Source of the DNA: Pseudomonadota bacterium
GTDB taxonomy: Bacteria > Myxococcota_A > UBA796 > CAJQPC01
Reading direction: 5' to 3'
Length of the DNA: 64,000 bases
Assembly: GCA_024228935.1 (NCBI GenBank)
Contig: JAAESX010000037.1
Location: forward strand, 62,001-126,000
Position 1 is the first letter of the stretch. The number at the start of each line of letters is the position of its first letter. Below, piece by piece: positions 43,259 to 51,322 of this stretch. The notes below the pieces were generated by a model that saw only the letters and a program-made list of their open reading frames with translations, was not told where the DNA came from and searched no databases. A program made the translations under genes and the position numbers.

Positions 43259-46200
43259 GTGGTGTCCTGGGTCGACTCGTACACGGCCAGGTCGGCCCAG
43301 CACGTGGATGGCGAGTAGGTGTAGGCGGTACCGCCCGAGCGCACCGTCACGTAGGCCCCGTCGACCCAGTCGGTGTCGGTGATGGCCATGCCCGAGGCCT
43401 CGAGCACGTCGTCGATGTAGAAGTCGAGCGTGCCGCTGGCGTGGTCCATGACGAAGGCCAGGTCGACCCATGTGCCCGTCGAGGCCGGCTGCCCCGACCA
43501 GGTCGTGTGCGTCGTCGAGCTGGCGTACGTGTTGCCGCTTCCGATGTTCGCGCTGCTGGTGCCCTGGGTGAACCACGTCGCGTGATCGAGCCAGTTGTAG
43601 CCGTAGCGTTGGCCCCAGGCGTAGAAGCTGTACGAGGTGTTCGTCGTCGACGGGTAGTAGACGCTGACCTCGACCCGCTCGAAGTCGAGCGATCCGCGCG
43701 TGACCGGGATCCAGCTGTAGTTCCAGTCGCTGGTCTGGAGGAGACAGCTGACGCCGTCCTTCGAGCTGTAGCTGTGGCCGCCCCAGGCACCGCTCAGCGA
43801 GGTGATGCCGCTGGGCGCCGAGGCCAGGCTGGCGCTGTAGGTCTCGACCCAGCAGTCGGTGCCGATGTCGAGCTCGGCCTCGCCGGCGTCTCCGTCGGTC
43901 GTCCCGTCGTTCGGCGTCACCGTGCAGGTCCAGGTCTCCTCGTCGTAGACGTCCGCGCCGTCGACCGTGTCGCCGGTCTCGTCCGTGGTCGTGGCCGAGG
44001 TGTACGCGACCCCGTCGACGTCCCACTCGAACGTGTAGGTGACCGTGTCCCCGTCGTCGTCCTCGGACTCGGTCTCGATGACGCACTGCAGGCTGTCGCC
44101 TTCCTCGGCGGGGGCGGGCGTGATGTAGACCACCGGTGCGCCCGGCGGGTGGTTGCCGACCACCACCGTCGAGGTGATGGTCGCAGCCGTCGTGGTCTCG
44201 TCGTCCGAGGCCTTCACCCGGGCGTAGACCTCGTCGTCCGCCACGAAGTACGAGCTCGACAGCGTGGTGCCGGACGCGACCCAGGTCCCCTCGACGTACC
44301 AGCCGACGGTGTACGAGAGCGTGTCGTCGTCGTCGTCGGTCGCGTCGATGGTCAGGGTGGCGTCCGAGCCGGGGTACAGCGGCTCGTCGATGCTGGCCGA
44401 GTCGATGACGGGGTCGGTGTTGATCGCCGTCGCCGTGTTCGAGGCTGTGATGCTCGCGCTGTCGTCGCCGTCCGAGACCATCACCACGAGGGTGATGACG
44501 TCCCCCTTGTCGAAGTCCGCGCCGGTCAGCTCGTCGTCGGTCGAGACGCTGCTGCCGCCGATGAACCACTCGGCCGAGGTGGTGAGCGAGTCGTCGTCTT
44601 CGTCGGTCTCACCGGAGAGCGTCCAGGTGATGGAGTCGGCCTCCTGGGGCGAGGTCACGTCGATCGTCAGGGACGCGCCGCTGACGTCGGGCGCCGTGTT
44701 CCAGACCGGGATGCCGTCGCTCTCGACCTCGTCGCCGTAGTCGTCGCCGTCGTAGGGGGTCAGGGCGCAGATGACCGTGTCGCCCCGGTTGAAGTCGCTG
44801 CCGTCCAGTGTGGTGGCTGTGGAGACCTCGGTCCCGTTCACGAGCCAGCGGATGCTCGCGGTGTCCTCGGAGTCGGCGTCATCGGCGTCGCTGAACGTGC
44901 CCGAGCAGGAGCACGTGCTGGTCTCGTAGAGGGGGTCCGTGTCGATCTCGACGTCGGTGTACTCGGGCGCGGTGTTCCCGACGGTGGCGGTGGAGCTCGT
45001 CCACATCGTGCCGCTGCCGTCCTCGTCCTTCGGCGTGACCTCGACGTACAGCTCGTCGCCCTTCTCGAAGCTCGAGAACGTCGCGCCGCTGCCCACCTTC
45101 GTGCCATCGACGTACCAGGCGTAGTCGTAGTCCACGTCGTCGTCGTCGTCGTCGGTCGAGGTGAGCGTGACGGTCGCGGTGTCGCCGACGTAGAGCTCCG
45201 TGTCGAACGAGAGATCGGTGATCTCGGGGACGGTGTTCACCGCTGTGGCGGTGTCCGAGGTGATCTCGGTCGTGTCCGTGCCGTCCGAGATGGTCACGAC
45301 CACGTAGATCTCGTCGCCCTTGTCGAAGTCATCGCCCGTCAGGGTCTCGGTGGTCGGCCCCTCGACGCCATCGATCCACCACTGGAATGAAGTGGTCGTC
45401 GCGTCGCCGTCGTCGTCGACCACGCCGGACAGGGTGAACGCGACCGTGTCCGCTTCCTGGGGCGAGGTGGTGTCGAGCGTCAGCGTGGCCGAGCTGGTGT
45501 CGGGCGGCGAGTTCGCGACGACAGCGCCCTCGGAGACGACCTCGTCGCCGTAGGCCTCGCCGTCGAAGGGTGTGAGGCCGCACTTGATGGTCTGTCCGCG
45601 GTCGTACAGCGAGCCGGTGATCGTCGCGTCGGTGGAGACCTCGACGCCCGCGACCAGCCAGCGGGTGAGGGGCTCGTCGGCGGGTTCGTCGTCCGCGTCG
45701 GCGTAGCCGTTGGCCTCGCACGACAGCGTGCTTCCTTCGAGGACCGGGTCGGGCGACACGGCCGCCCCGTCCAGGGTGGGGGGCGTGTTGACCAGCGTGA
45801 CCGCCGCGGTCGCGGGCTCGCCGTCGATGAATCCGTCGTTGGGCGTGGCCAGCACCGCGACCTCATGACCCTTGCCGGCCAGGCCCGCGGGGAAGGTGCG
45901 CTCGGTCACGTCGACCTCGGCGCCGTCGACGGTCCACGTGTAGGTGAACGAGACGGGGTCGTCGTCGGGGTCGGCGCCCGAGGCGCTGGCGATCAGGTCG
46001 TCCAGGACCGAGGGCTCGGCGGGGGCGAGCAGGACCTCGGCCGTGGGCGGGCTGTTCTCGATGTCCAGCGTCGTCGAGTCGCTGCCGGTCGCGCCCGAGT
46101 CGTCGGTGGCCGTGACGGTCACGGTCCACACGTCGCCGCGGGTGGTGTGCTCGGCGTCGAGGGTGTCCTCGTCGACGCTGTCGCTTCCGAGCGTCCAGAC

Positions 46201-46623
46201 GACGTTCACGGTCAGCGCGTCGTCGTCGTCGTCGGCGGCGGTCCACGAGACCGTGACGTCCTCGTCGGCGAGCGGGAACTCGGGCTCGATGGCGTCGATC
46301 GTGACGGTGGGGGCGCTGTTCGCGATGGTCTGGTCGTCCGAGCCCGTGGGGCCGTCATCACGCCCGTCCGTCGCGTAGACCTCGACAGTCCAGACCTCGC
46401 CCTTGGACGTCTCCGAGGCGGGCACCGTGTCGGCGGTCAGGTCGGTCCGCTCGAGGCCGTCCTGGAACCAGGTGGTGACGTACTCGAGCTCGTCGTCGTC
46501 GGCGTCGATGGCGTCGGTGGTGACCACGACAACCAGGTCGTCGAGGGTGGTCGCGTCCGCGGGCTCGATGTCCACACCCACCGCGGAGGGGGGTGTGTTG
46601 CAGGCCAGCAGCAGGACCATCAT
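43246..46623 (-). CDS. Giant surface lipoprotein with about ten Ig/PKD-like repeats and a jelly-roll C-terminus
   Basis: 1125 residues. Signal MMVLLLACN (Cys8). About ten repeats of roughly 90 residues follow, each with a strand such as VTIDAIEPEFPLADEDVTV, ATLTLDTTSPQEADTVAFTL or ASIDEPLYPGSDATLTI, and Asp-rich loops (TDDDDDDVDYDYAWYV). These are Ig/PKD/cadherin-like sandwiches, probably calcium-stiffened. The last 230 residues resemble a LamG-type jelly roll (LDHATWFTQGTSS, VDLAFVMDHASGTLDFYIDD). The protein is likely a long adhesin stalk with a binding tip. ATG 46623 overlaps the upstream TGA; its own stop lies beyond the next start by 13 bp. Confidence 0.82.
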   Translation of the reverse strand: MMVLLLACNTPPSAVGVDIEPADATTLDDLVVVVTTDAIDADDDELEYVTTWFQDGLERTDLTADTVPASETSKGEVWTVEVYATDGRDDGPTGSDDQTIANSAPTVTIDAIEPEFPLADEDVTVSWTAADDDDDALTVNVVWTLGSDSVDEDTLDAEHTTRGDVWTVTVTATDDSGATGSDSTTLDIENSPPTAEVLLAPAEPSVLDDLIASASGADPDDDPVSFTYTWTVDGAEVDVTERTFPAGLAGKGHEVAVLATPNDGFIDGEPATAAVTLVNTPPTLDGAAVSPDPVLEGSTLSCEANGYADADDEPADEPLTRWLVAGVEVSTDATITGSLYDRGQTIKCGLTPFDGEAYGDEVVSEGAVVANSPPDTSSATLTLDTTSPQEADTVAFTLSGVVDDDGDATTTSFQWWIDGVEGPTTETLTGDDFDKGDEIYVVVTISDGTDTTEITSDTATAVNTVPEITDLSFDTELYVGDTATVTLTSTDDDDDDVDYDYAWYVDGTKVGSGATFSSFEKGDELYVEVTPKDEDGSGTMWTSSTATVGNTAPEYTDVEIDTDPLYETSTCSCSGTFSDADDADSEDTASIRWLVNGTEVSTATTLDGSDFNRGDTVICALTPYDGDDYGDEVESDGIPVWNTAPDVSGASLTIDVTSPQEADSITWTLSGETDEDDDSLTTSAEWFIGGSSVSTDDELTGADFDKGDVITLVVMVSDGDDSASITASNTATAINTDPVIDSASIDEPLYPGSDATLTIDATDDDDDTLSYTVGWYVEGTWVASGTTLSSSYFVADDEVYARVKASDDETTTAATITSTVVVGNHPPGAPVVYITPAPAEEGDSLQCVIETESEDDDGDTVTYTFEWDVDGVAYTSATTTDETGDTVDGADVYDEETWTCTVTPNDGTTDGDAGEAELDIGTDCWVETYSASLASAPSGITSLSGAWGGHSYSSKDGVSCLLQTSDWNYSWIPVTRGSLDFERVEVSVYYPSTTNTSYSFYAWGQRYGYNWLDHATWFTQGTSSANIGSGNTYASSTTHTTWSGQPASTGTWVDLAFVMDHASGTLDFYIDDVLEASGMAITDTDWVDGAYVTVRSGGTAYTYSPSTCWADLAVYESTQDTTCFD

Positions 46624-47972
46624 GCCTCGCCCCACGGGTTCCAGGCGGTGGCGTTCTTCGACTTGCGGATGGTGCGGATGGTGTAGGTCGTCGCGGCGAT
46701 GCCCAGTGCGCCGACCCCACCGGCGATCGAGCCACGCACGACGTACCGGCGGACGGCCGCGTTCGCGACGGCCAGGTCCAGGTAGGCGTCGTTGGCGTCG
46801 GACTCGCGGCCTGCGGCGACCATGGCGTCGTAGCGAGTCTGCGCTTCGTCCTGGGCGGCCAACGGGAGCCCGAGCTTCGAGAAGCTGAGCCCGGCGAGTC
46901 CGCCTCCGGCCACCGCGGCGGCCGAGCCACCGAGCGCGATCCAGCCCGCGGTCCCCACGCCGCCCTGCTCGGCGGTGTGGGCGGCGTATTCCTGCGCCAG
47001 CGCGTCGACGGTCTCGAGCGCACGCCAGGGGACGGGCTCGGCGGAGACCTGACCGGCCACCGCGAAGAAGCGGCCCTCGACGGTTCCGAAGATGGGGTGG
47101 GTGAACGTGTAGGTGTGCTCGCCCTGGTCCAGGCCCTCGATGGCCACGCTCTGGACGACGCGGATGCCCAGCGTCTCGTCGAGCTCGCCCTCGCCGCGCG
47201 CCACCGTGACGGGCTCACCCTCGGGGAACGTCAGCGTGGTGCCCTCGGGGATGCCGAGCAGCGTCACCGAGGCTGGCAGCAGCTGCATCGGCTCGATCGC
47301 GTGGCTGCCGTCGGCGTCGAGCGAGAGCGTGTCTTCGCGTCGACCGGTCTCGCCCGTGACGACGAGCGTGTGGCTGCCGGCGAGGACCTGCTGTTCGCCG
47401 GCGGCGAGCTCGGCGTCGTCGAGCAGGACGGTGACGCCCTCGCCGATCTCACCGACGGTCAGCGTCGACCAGCCCAGGAACGTGACGGGCACGGTCAGCT
47501 CGTCGAGGACACCCGCCGCGGGGGTGGTGACCTTCTGGCTGACCGGGTTGTACCCGGGGCCTCCGATGGTGACGGTGATGTCGGTGTTCTGGGGCAGATC
47601 GCGCAGGAGGCCGTTGGCCGACTCGATCGTGGTGTCGCCGTAGAGAGCGGTGACCAGCGGGGCGATCTCGGCGTCGGCGCCGGTCAGTGAGACCTGGACC
47701 GAGGAGAGATCCGAGGCCAGCGATCCGATCAACGCTTCGAGGCCCGCATCGGGCTTGAGCGAGAGCGCCTTGCGGTAGCTGACCAGAGCCGCTCGGCTGT
47801 CGCCGGAGCAGCGCGCAGAGTCGCCCTGCGCCCGCCACGCCGCAGCATCGTCGGGGGACAGGGCGATCCAGCGTCCGGCCACTTCTGTGGCCAGCTGGCA
47901 GTCACCCTTCGCGAGGGCGTCCTGCACCTCGGGGAGGGACGACGCGTACGCCGTCGCGAAAAGAAAGAGCAT
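46620..47972 (-). CDS. Exported TPR/PEGA-like membrane protein
   Basis: 450 residues. Short signal peptide MLFLFATAYA (cleavage before SSLPEV). Two TPR-like repeats (CQLATEVAGRWIALSPDDAA, ALVSYRKALSLKPDAGLE), then PEGA-like beta-domains (LLRDLPQNTDITVTIGGPGY, STLTVGEIGEGVTVLLDD). Two Gly-rich membrane helices close the C-terminus (GTAGWIALGGSAAAVAGGGL, VRGSIAGGVGALGIAATTY). The layout mirrors 56010-57164, also next to FG-GAP lipoproteins. It may be a membrane assembly factor for the surface proteins. As first gene of the overlapping operon it has a 29-nt gap after the acetyltransferase gene. Confidence 0.7.
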   Translation of the reverse strand: MLFLFATAYASSLPEVQDALAKGDCQLATEVAGRWIALSPDDAAAWRAQGDSARCSGDSRAALVSYRKALSLKPDAGLEALIGSLASDLSSVQVSLTGADAEIAPLVTALYGDTTIESANGLLRDLPQNTDITVTIGGPGYNPVSQKVTTPAAGVLDELTVPVTFLGWSTLTVGEIGEGVTVLLDDAELAAGEQQVLAGSHTLVVTGETGRREDTLSLDADGSHAIEPMQLLPASVTLLGIPEGTTLTFPEGEPVTVARGEGELDETLGIRVVQSVAIEGLDQGEHTYTFTHPIFGTVEGRFFAVAGQVSAEPVPWRALETVDALAQEYAAHTAEQGGVGTAGWIALGGSAAAVAGGGLAGLSFSKLGLPLAAQDEAQTRYDAMVAAGRESDANDAYLDLAVANAAVRRYVVRGSIAGGVGALGIAATTYTIRTIRKSKNATAWNPWGEA

Positions 47973-48001
47973 TCGGGGCTCGATGTCTGGAGCGGCCGAA
48001 T

Positions 48002-48502
48002 CTACCGATTTCGATGGTCCGGTTCCACCGGTTTCCGCAGCAGCATCGCCACCGTCTTGCCGTTCGCTCCCTGCTGGCCGACCTCGCCGAACCCGTGGCG
48101 CTCGTGGAACCGCAGTGAGCCCGCGTTCATGGGCCGGACGTTCACCTCGCAGCTCACGGGACGTCCGGGCCGCAAGCGGAAGAGCTCTTCGTAGAGGGCC
48201 GAGCCGAGGCGCTGGTTCTGGGCGCGGTGGCGCACGGCGATCCGATCGACGTAGACGTGGTCTTCGCCGCTGGCCTCGCGGCGTCTCTCGAACCAGCGGT
48301 AGTTGGGGCTCGGGTAGGGGCTCCCGGGTGCCATCACCAACAAGAACGCGTCGATCTGCTCGCTCTCGACCACCAGCGCGAGGTCGGCCCACTCCACGAG
48401 CTGGGCGAGCCAGGCCTCGTCGAGGTCCCCGACCGCGGGGCGGTTGGCCTGGTTGATGGCGAAGACGGCGGGCAGGTCGCGGGGCTCGAGGGGACGGATC
48501 AT
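48002..48502 (-). CDS. GNAT-family N-acetyltransferase
   Basis: 166 residues with the GNAT fold: MIRPLEPRDLPAVFAINQAN, a central strand DHVYVDRIAVRHRAQNQRLG that carries the Q/RxxGxG/A acetyl-CoA loop, and NAGSLRFHERHGFGEVGQQ near the C-terminus. These enzymes transfer acetyl from acetyl-CoA to an amine on a small molecule or protein N-terminus. The acceptor is unknown. The ATG at 48502 is preceded by TACGCC with a 6-nt gap, so it may also be leaderless. The dispersed repeats at 48541-48731 lie directly upstream. Confidence 0.85.
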   Translation of the reverse strand: MIRPLEPRDLPAVFAINQANRPAVGDLDEAWLAQLVEWADLALVVESEQIDAFLLVMAPGSPYPSPNYRWFERRREASGEDHVYVDRIAVRHRAQNQRLGSALYEELFRLRPGRPVSCEVNVRPMNAGSLRFHERHGFGEVGQQGANGKTVAMLLRKPVEPDHRNR

Positions 48503-48508
48503 GGGGTG

Positions 48509-48514
48509 GGCGTA
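48509..48514 (-). promoter_or_regulatory. Weak -10-like box TACGCC, leaderless spacing
   Basis: TACGCC on the minus strand ends 6 nt before the ATG at 48502. It deviates from TANNNT at the last base, so support is weak. Confidence 0.25.
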
Positions 48515-48540
48515 GCTCGCGGTGGGGACTGGGGGGCTCG

Positions 48541-48731
48541 CATCGTGGCCAGGACTGGAGCTTCGGTCCTCTTGGGGGTTGTGCGTCGCTCAGGGCGCAG
48601 TTGTCGGAGGGTGACTGTCAGCCCGAGGGTCTCAAGTCCCATCGTGACGGCGAGGACTGGAGTCTCGGTCCTCCTGAGGGTCTCAAGTCCCATCGTGACG
48701 GCGAGGGTCTCAACTCGCATCGTGACGAGGA
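48541..48731. repeat. Second cluster of the 51-bp dispersed repeat
   Basis: Copies with GAGGACTGGAGTCTCGGTCC and the core GGTCTCAAGTCCCATCGTGA appear at about 48629-48694, with partial copies from 48541 and to 48731. Period and sequence match 33510-33611. The unit of 51 bp keeps frame on both strands, so repetitive peptides are readable (plus EGLKSHRDGE, minus LAVTMGLETL), but no start or domain supports a gene. No other gene is seen between 48503 and 48741. Confidence 0.8.
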
Positions 48732-48741
48732 AGCGCCCCTA

Positions 48742-49614
48742 TCAGTCCACCCGCTCCACCACGGACAGCCCCTCCCAGTCCGTCATCCCGGCCTCGGCGA
48801 TCGAGGTGCCGTCCAGGTAGGTCACCCGCAGATCCACCGCGGGCAGGAGCCTCCATCCCAGCTCGGCGGCGAACCCGGCCAGCTCCTTGTCCCGGATCCA
48901 CCAGCGCATCGGCTCTCCGCCGGCCGCGATGACCGAGCGGATCCATCCAGTCATCACGGGACCGTCTGGACCGGCGCGCAGCCAGCTGAACACGAACCGC
49001 GAGCCGGGCGGCATGAGCTCGTGTAGCGCCCGGAACAGCCCGCGCACCGCCGAGTCGTCCAGGTACATCAAGAGCCCCTCGGCGACCGCCACACCAGCCA
49101 CGCTCGAGTCCCACGTCGAGCCTGTCAGCGCCTCGCTCAGGGGCACCTTCGCGAGGTCCGCCTGGATGAGCTCGAGCCGCTCGTGCGCGAGTCCGCTCCC
49201 GTTCACCGCGCGGACCTTCACGTTCCCCGTCGCGGGGTGGTCCACCTCGACACAGCGCATCTCGGTGTCGTGGACGAGGCGTACGGCCAGCGAGTCGAGC
49301 CCGGCGCCGACGACCAGCAACTGCTGCACGCCGGCCGCCCGGACCTGGTCCTCGACGAACCGCTTCCGCAGCGGGAAGTGCGTGTTCGCGCCCGGAGCCA
49401 GGTGTCGGTCGGTGACCTCGATCAGCTTGTCGAACGCGGGCGAGCCGTAGACCCGGTGGGCCACGCTCGGCAGCAACCCGACCGCCTCGAGCAGCTTCTG
49501 GTTCGTGTCGGCCAGGCCCGGCGGGCAGATGTCCCGAAAGTCCGGGTGGCGCCCGTAGTAGACGCCCATCCGAGCGATCTTGAGGCTGGTTCGGCTGGGG
49601 GTCCCCTCCTTCAT
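48742..49614 (-). CDS. Class I SAM methyltransferase, LCM/PPM1-like
   Basis: 290 residues. KIARMGVYYGRHPDFRDICP at the N-terminus, HFPLRKRFVEDQVRAAG, then the SAM-binding strand QQLLVVGAGLDSLAVRL with CVEVDHPAT, and AEGLLMYLDDSAV. This is the leucine-carboxyl-methyltransferase/TIGR00027-type family, which methylates carboxylates or polyketide-like small molecules. The substrate here is unknown. ATG 49614 overlaps the selenoprotein gene stop (ATGA), so the two are translationally coupled and may share a pathway. Confidence 0.83.
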   Translation of the reverse strand: MKEGTPSRTSLKIARMGVYYGRHPDFRDICPPGLADTNQKLLEAVGLLPSVAHRVYGSPAFDKLIEVTDRHLAPGANTHFPLRKRFVEDQVRAAGVQQLLVVGAGLDSLAVRLVHDTEMRCVEVDHPATGNVKVRAVNGSGLAHERLELIQADLAKVPLSEALTGSTWDSSVAGVAVAEGLLMYLDDSAVRGLFRALHELMPPGSRFVFSWLRAGPDGPVMTGWIRSVIAAGGEPMRWWIRDKELAGFAAELGWRLLPAVDLRVTYLDGTSIAEAGMTDWEGLSVVERVD

Positions 49615-50381
49615 CCGTAGGTCTCCGCCAGGGCAGCGCGCGTGCGCTCCTCGTCGCCTCGGACCCGGTAGTCGTCGGCCTGGTCGATCCATCGCACCAC
49701 GCGCTTCTCGTCCAGCAGCAGGGTGGTCGGGATGGCCATCCGCTTGAACCCGACCGGCCAGCCCAGCGGGAATCGGACCCCGCCGACCAGGAACGTGCGG
49801 AACTCGATGGCTCCCTCGTGCAGGAGGCCGAACGCCCGGATCACGTCGAGATCCGAATCGGTCAGGAGCGTGAGCGTGAGCTCGTCCCGGACCCGGTGGG
49901 CCGCCGCAAGGGCCGGGGTGTCCTTGCTGATCGCGACCACGGTCACGCCGTGCTGGTCCAGCAGGGGATTCATTCGTTCGAACCGCCGCAACTCGGCAGA
50001 ACAGTACGGTCACCAGCTGCCGGGGAAGAACTTCACCATCACGCGCTTTCCGCGGAGCGACGCCAGGTCGAACGGCGTCCCCGTGTCGGTCGCGGCGGTC
50101 AGCGGAGGCATCGGGTCGCCGACGTCGACGACCAGCTCGCCGTCCGGGAGCCGCCGCTGGGTCAGGAGCCACAGGATGAAGCCACCCATCGAGGCCGTCG
50201 CGACGAATCCGACCCAGGTCCAGGCCGTGGGGGTCAGCGCCAGGCCGGCGCCAGACAGCCCCATCCCGAGCACGATCGAGGCCGCGAAGGCCCCGATGTT
50301 CGCCGGCGCCTTCTCGACGACGATGACGGCGAAGTACCAGGCGATCACGCCGTGTACGAGCAGGAAGCCGACCAGGGCCAT
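49611..50381 (-). CDS. Membrane-anchored thioredoxin/peroxiredoxin-like selenoprotein (Sec at TGA 50010-50012)
   Basis: ATG 50381 starts three membrane helices (about 5-25, 32-50, 55-77), then a thioredoxin-fold domain: FDLASLRGKRVMVKFFPGSW, an in-frame TGA, PYCSAELRRFERMNP, VVAISKDTPALAAAHRV, LTLLTDSDLDVIRAFGL and IPTTLLLDEKRVVRWI. TGA occupies position 124, exactly the catalytic cysteine of the WCPYC-type motif, giving U124-P-Y-C127. The frame is intact and well conserved on both sides, 256 residues in all including Sec. A small hairpin lies 12-26 nt downstream of the TGA. The alternative is a Cys-to-stop mutation. It would reduce peroxides or disulfides near the membrane. Which side the domain faces is unsure; arginines after helix 3 suggest the cytoplasm. 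Confidence 0.72.
49984..49998 (-). promoter_or_regulatory. Candidate bacterial SECIS hairpin
   Basis: On the minus strand TGCCG-AGTTG-CGGCG forms a 5-bp stem (one T-G pair) with a loop containing GT. The loop begins 17 nt after the TGA. In Escherichia coli fdhF the SECIS loop, which also carries GU, sits at a similar distance. The stem is short, so support is moderate. Confidence 0.4.
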
Positions 50382-50474
50382 GTGACAACACCGGGTTCCT
50401 GCGAGCGCGGCGTCGCGCTGGCAGGTCGGTCTTTGTACCGCGTGTCGGCGGGCTGGCCGAAGAGCTTGCTCGCG

Positions 50475-50663
50475 GCGCCCAGCGATCAGGTCGCCACGCC
50501 CAGCCTTCGTGGGCTCGGCGGAACGGCGCCCTGCTACCACGACGGTCGGTCTGCGACGCTCGCCGAGGCGATCGAGCATTCGACCGCCGGCGGCATGGGC
50601 GACACGTCCTGGATGGGCGACGACGACCGCGATGCGCTCGTCGCGTTCCTTCTGACGCTCTAG
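50475..50663 (+). pseudogene. 3' remnant of a di-haem cytochrome c peroxidase/MauG-like gene
   Basis: The frame reads APSDQVATPSLRGLGGTAPC, then YHDGRSATLAEAIEHSTAGG and DDDRDALVAFLLTL. This is the standard C-terminal end of MauG/CcpA-type di-haem cytochromes (TPSLRG-APYYHDG-TLEEAIEHS-ALVAFL). No CxxCH haem motif or start lies upstream; the region before it is antisense to the selenoprotein gene. Only about 62 residues survive, so this is a truncated remnant. Its stop overlaps the convergent gene by 4 bp. Confidence 0.65.
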
Positions 50664-51193
50664 CCGAAGAGCTTGCCCGCGGCGCCGAGCAGCGAGCCCG
50701 CATCGACGCCACCGGCGGCCGGCGCCTCAGCGCCCTCGTCGTCGTCCCCCTTCAGGGCCGCGAGCATCGGAGCGGCCGTGATCACCATCTGGAGCGTCTC
50801 GGGCTTCATCCGCGTCTTCAGGAAGCTCAGGATGATGGGCGCGACCAGAGCGGCCTTTCCAGGCGAGACGTCCAGCTTGGCCAGGACGCCAGCGATCGCG
50901 ACCGTGTTCTGCGCTTCCTGTCCGCCGAGCGCGCCCGCTGCAGCGCCTAGGAGCCCACCGGCGCCTCCTCCGAGCGGGCCACCGAGTCCGCCTGACTCCT
51001 CCTCGCCGAGCGTCGCATCGGCCGTCTTCTTCCAGTCATCGAGCTCCGGGACGGCGGCGGCCAGCTCGGCGGCCGCGCCCTCGTCGTTGTCGGCGACGGC
51101 TCCCTGAATGCCCGAGAGCGCGCTGCCGGCGAGCGCAGCGGCCTGGATGGTCTCGAGGCCGAGGGTGCTTCCAAGCTGTCCGATGAGGTCCAT
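50660..51193 (-). CDS. DUF2780/DUF937-like protein
   Basis: 177 residues: MDLIGQLGSTLGLETIQAAA, a helical region with VPELDDWKKTADATLGEEES, a Gly-rich hinge (GGLGGPLGGGAGGLLGAAAG), then VAIAGVLAKLDVSPGKAALV and APIILSFLKTRMKPETL. The layout resembles DUF2780 (VcgC-like) and DUF937 proteins, small soluble helical proteins of unknown role. ATG 51193 has AGGAG upstream (AAGGAGCCTCGA). No linked pathway is obvious. Confidence 0.62.
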   Translation of the reverse strand: MDLIGQLGSTLGLETIQAAALAGSALSGIQGAVADNDEGAAAELAAAVPELDDWKKTADATLGEEESGGLGGPLGGGAGGLLGAAAGALGGQEAQNTVAIAGVLAKLDVSPGKAALVAPIILSFLKTRMKPETLQMVITAAPMLAALKGDDDEGAEAPAAGGVDAGSLLGAAGKLFG

Positions 51194-51322
51194 TCGAGGC
51201 TCCTTGTGTTGAGACTCTCCAGGTACGCTCGGGCTGGCACGAAGCGTCTTGCAGCGGGCTGTCACTCCTCCCGGAGCACGGACCCAGGCCGGTTTCCGTT
51301 ATGCAGGAGGCCTGGAGATCCC

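Noticed and set aside
48499..48720. 73-codon repetitive ORF upstream of the acetyltransferase gene
   Set aside because: It is the 51-bp repeat read in one of several open frames. There is no domain and no ribosome-binding site.
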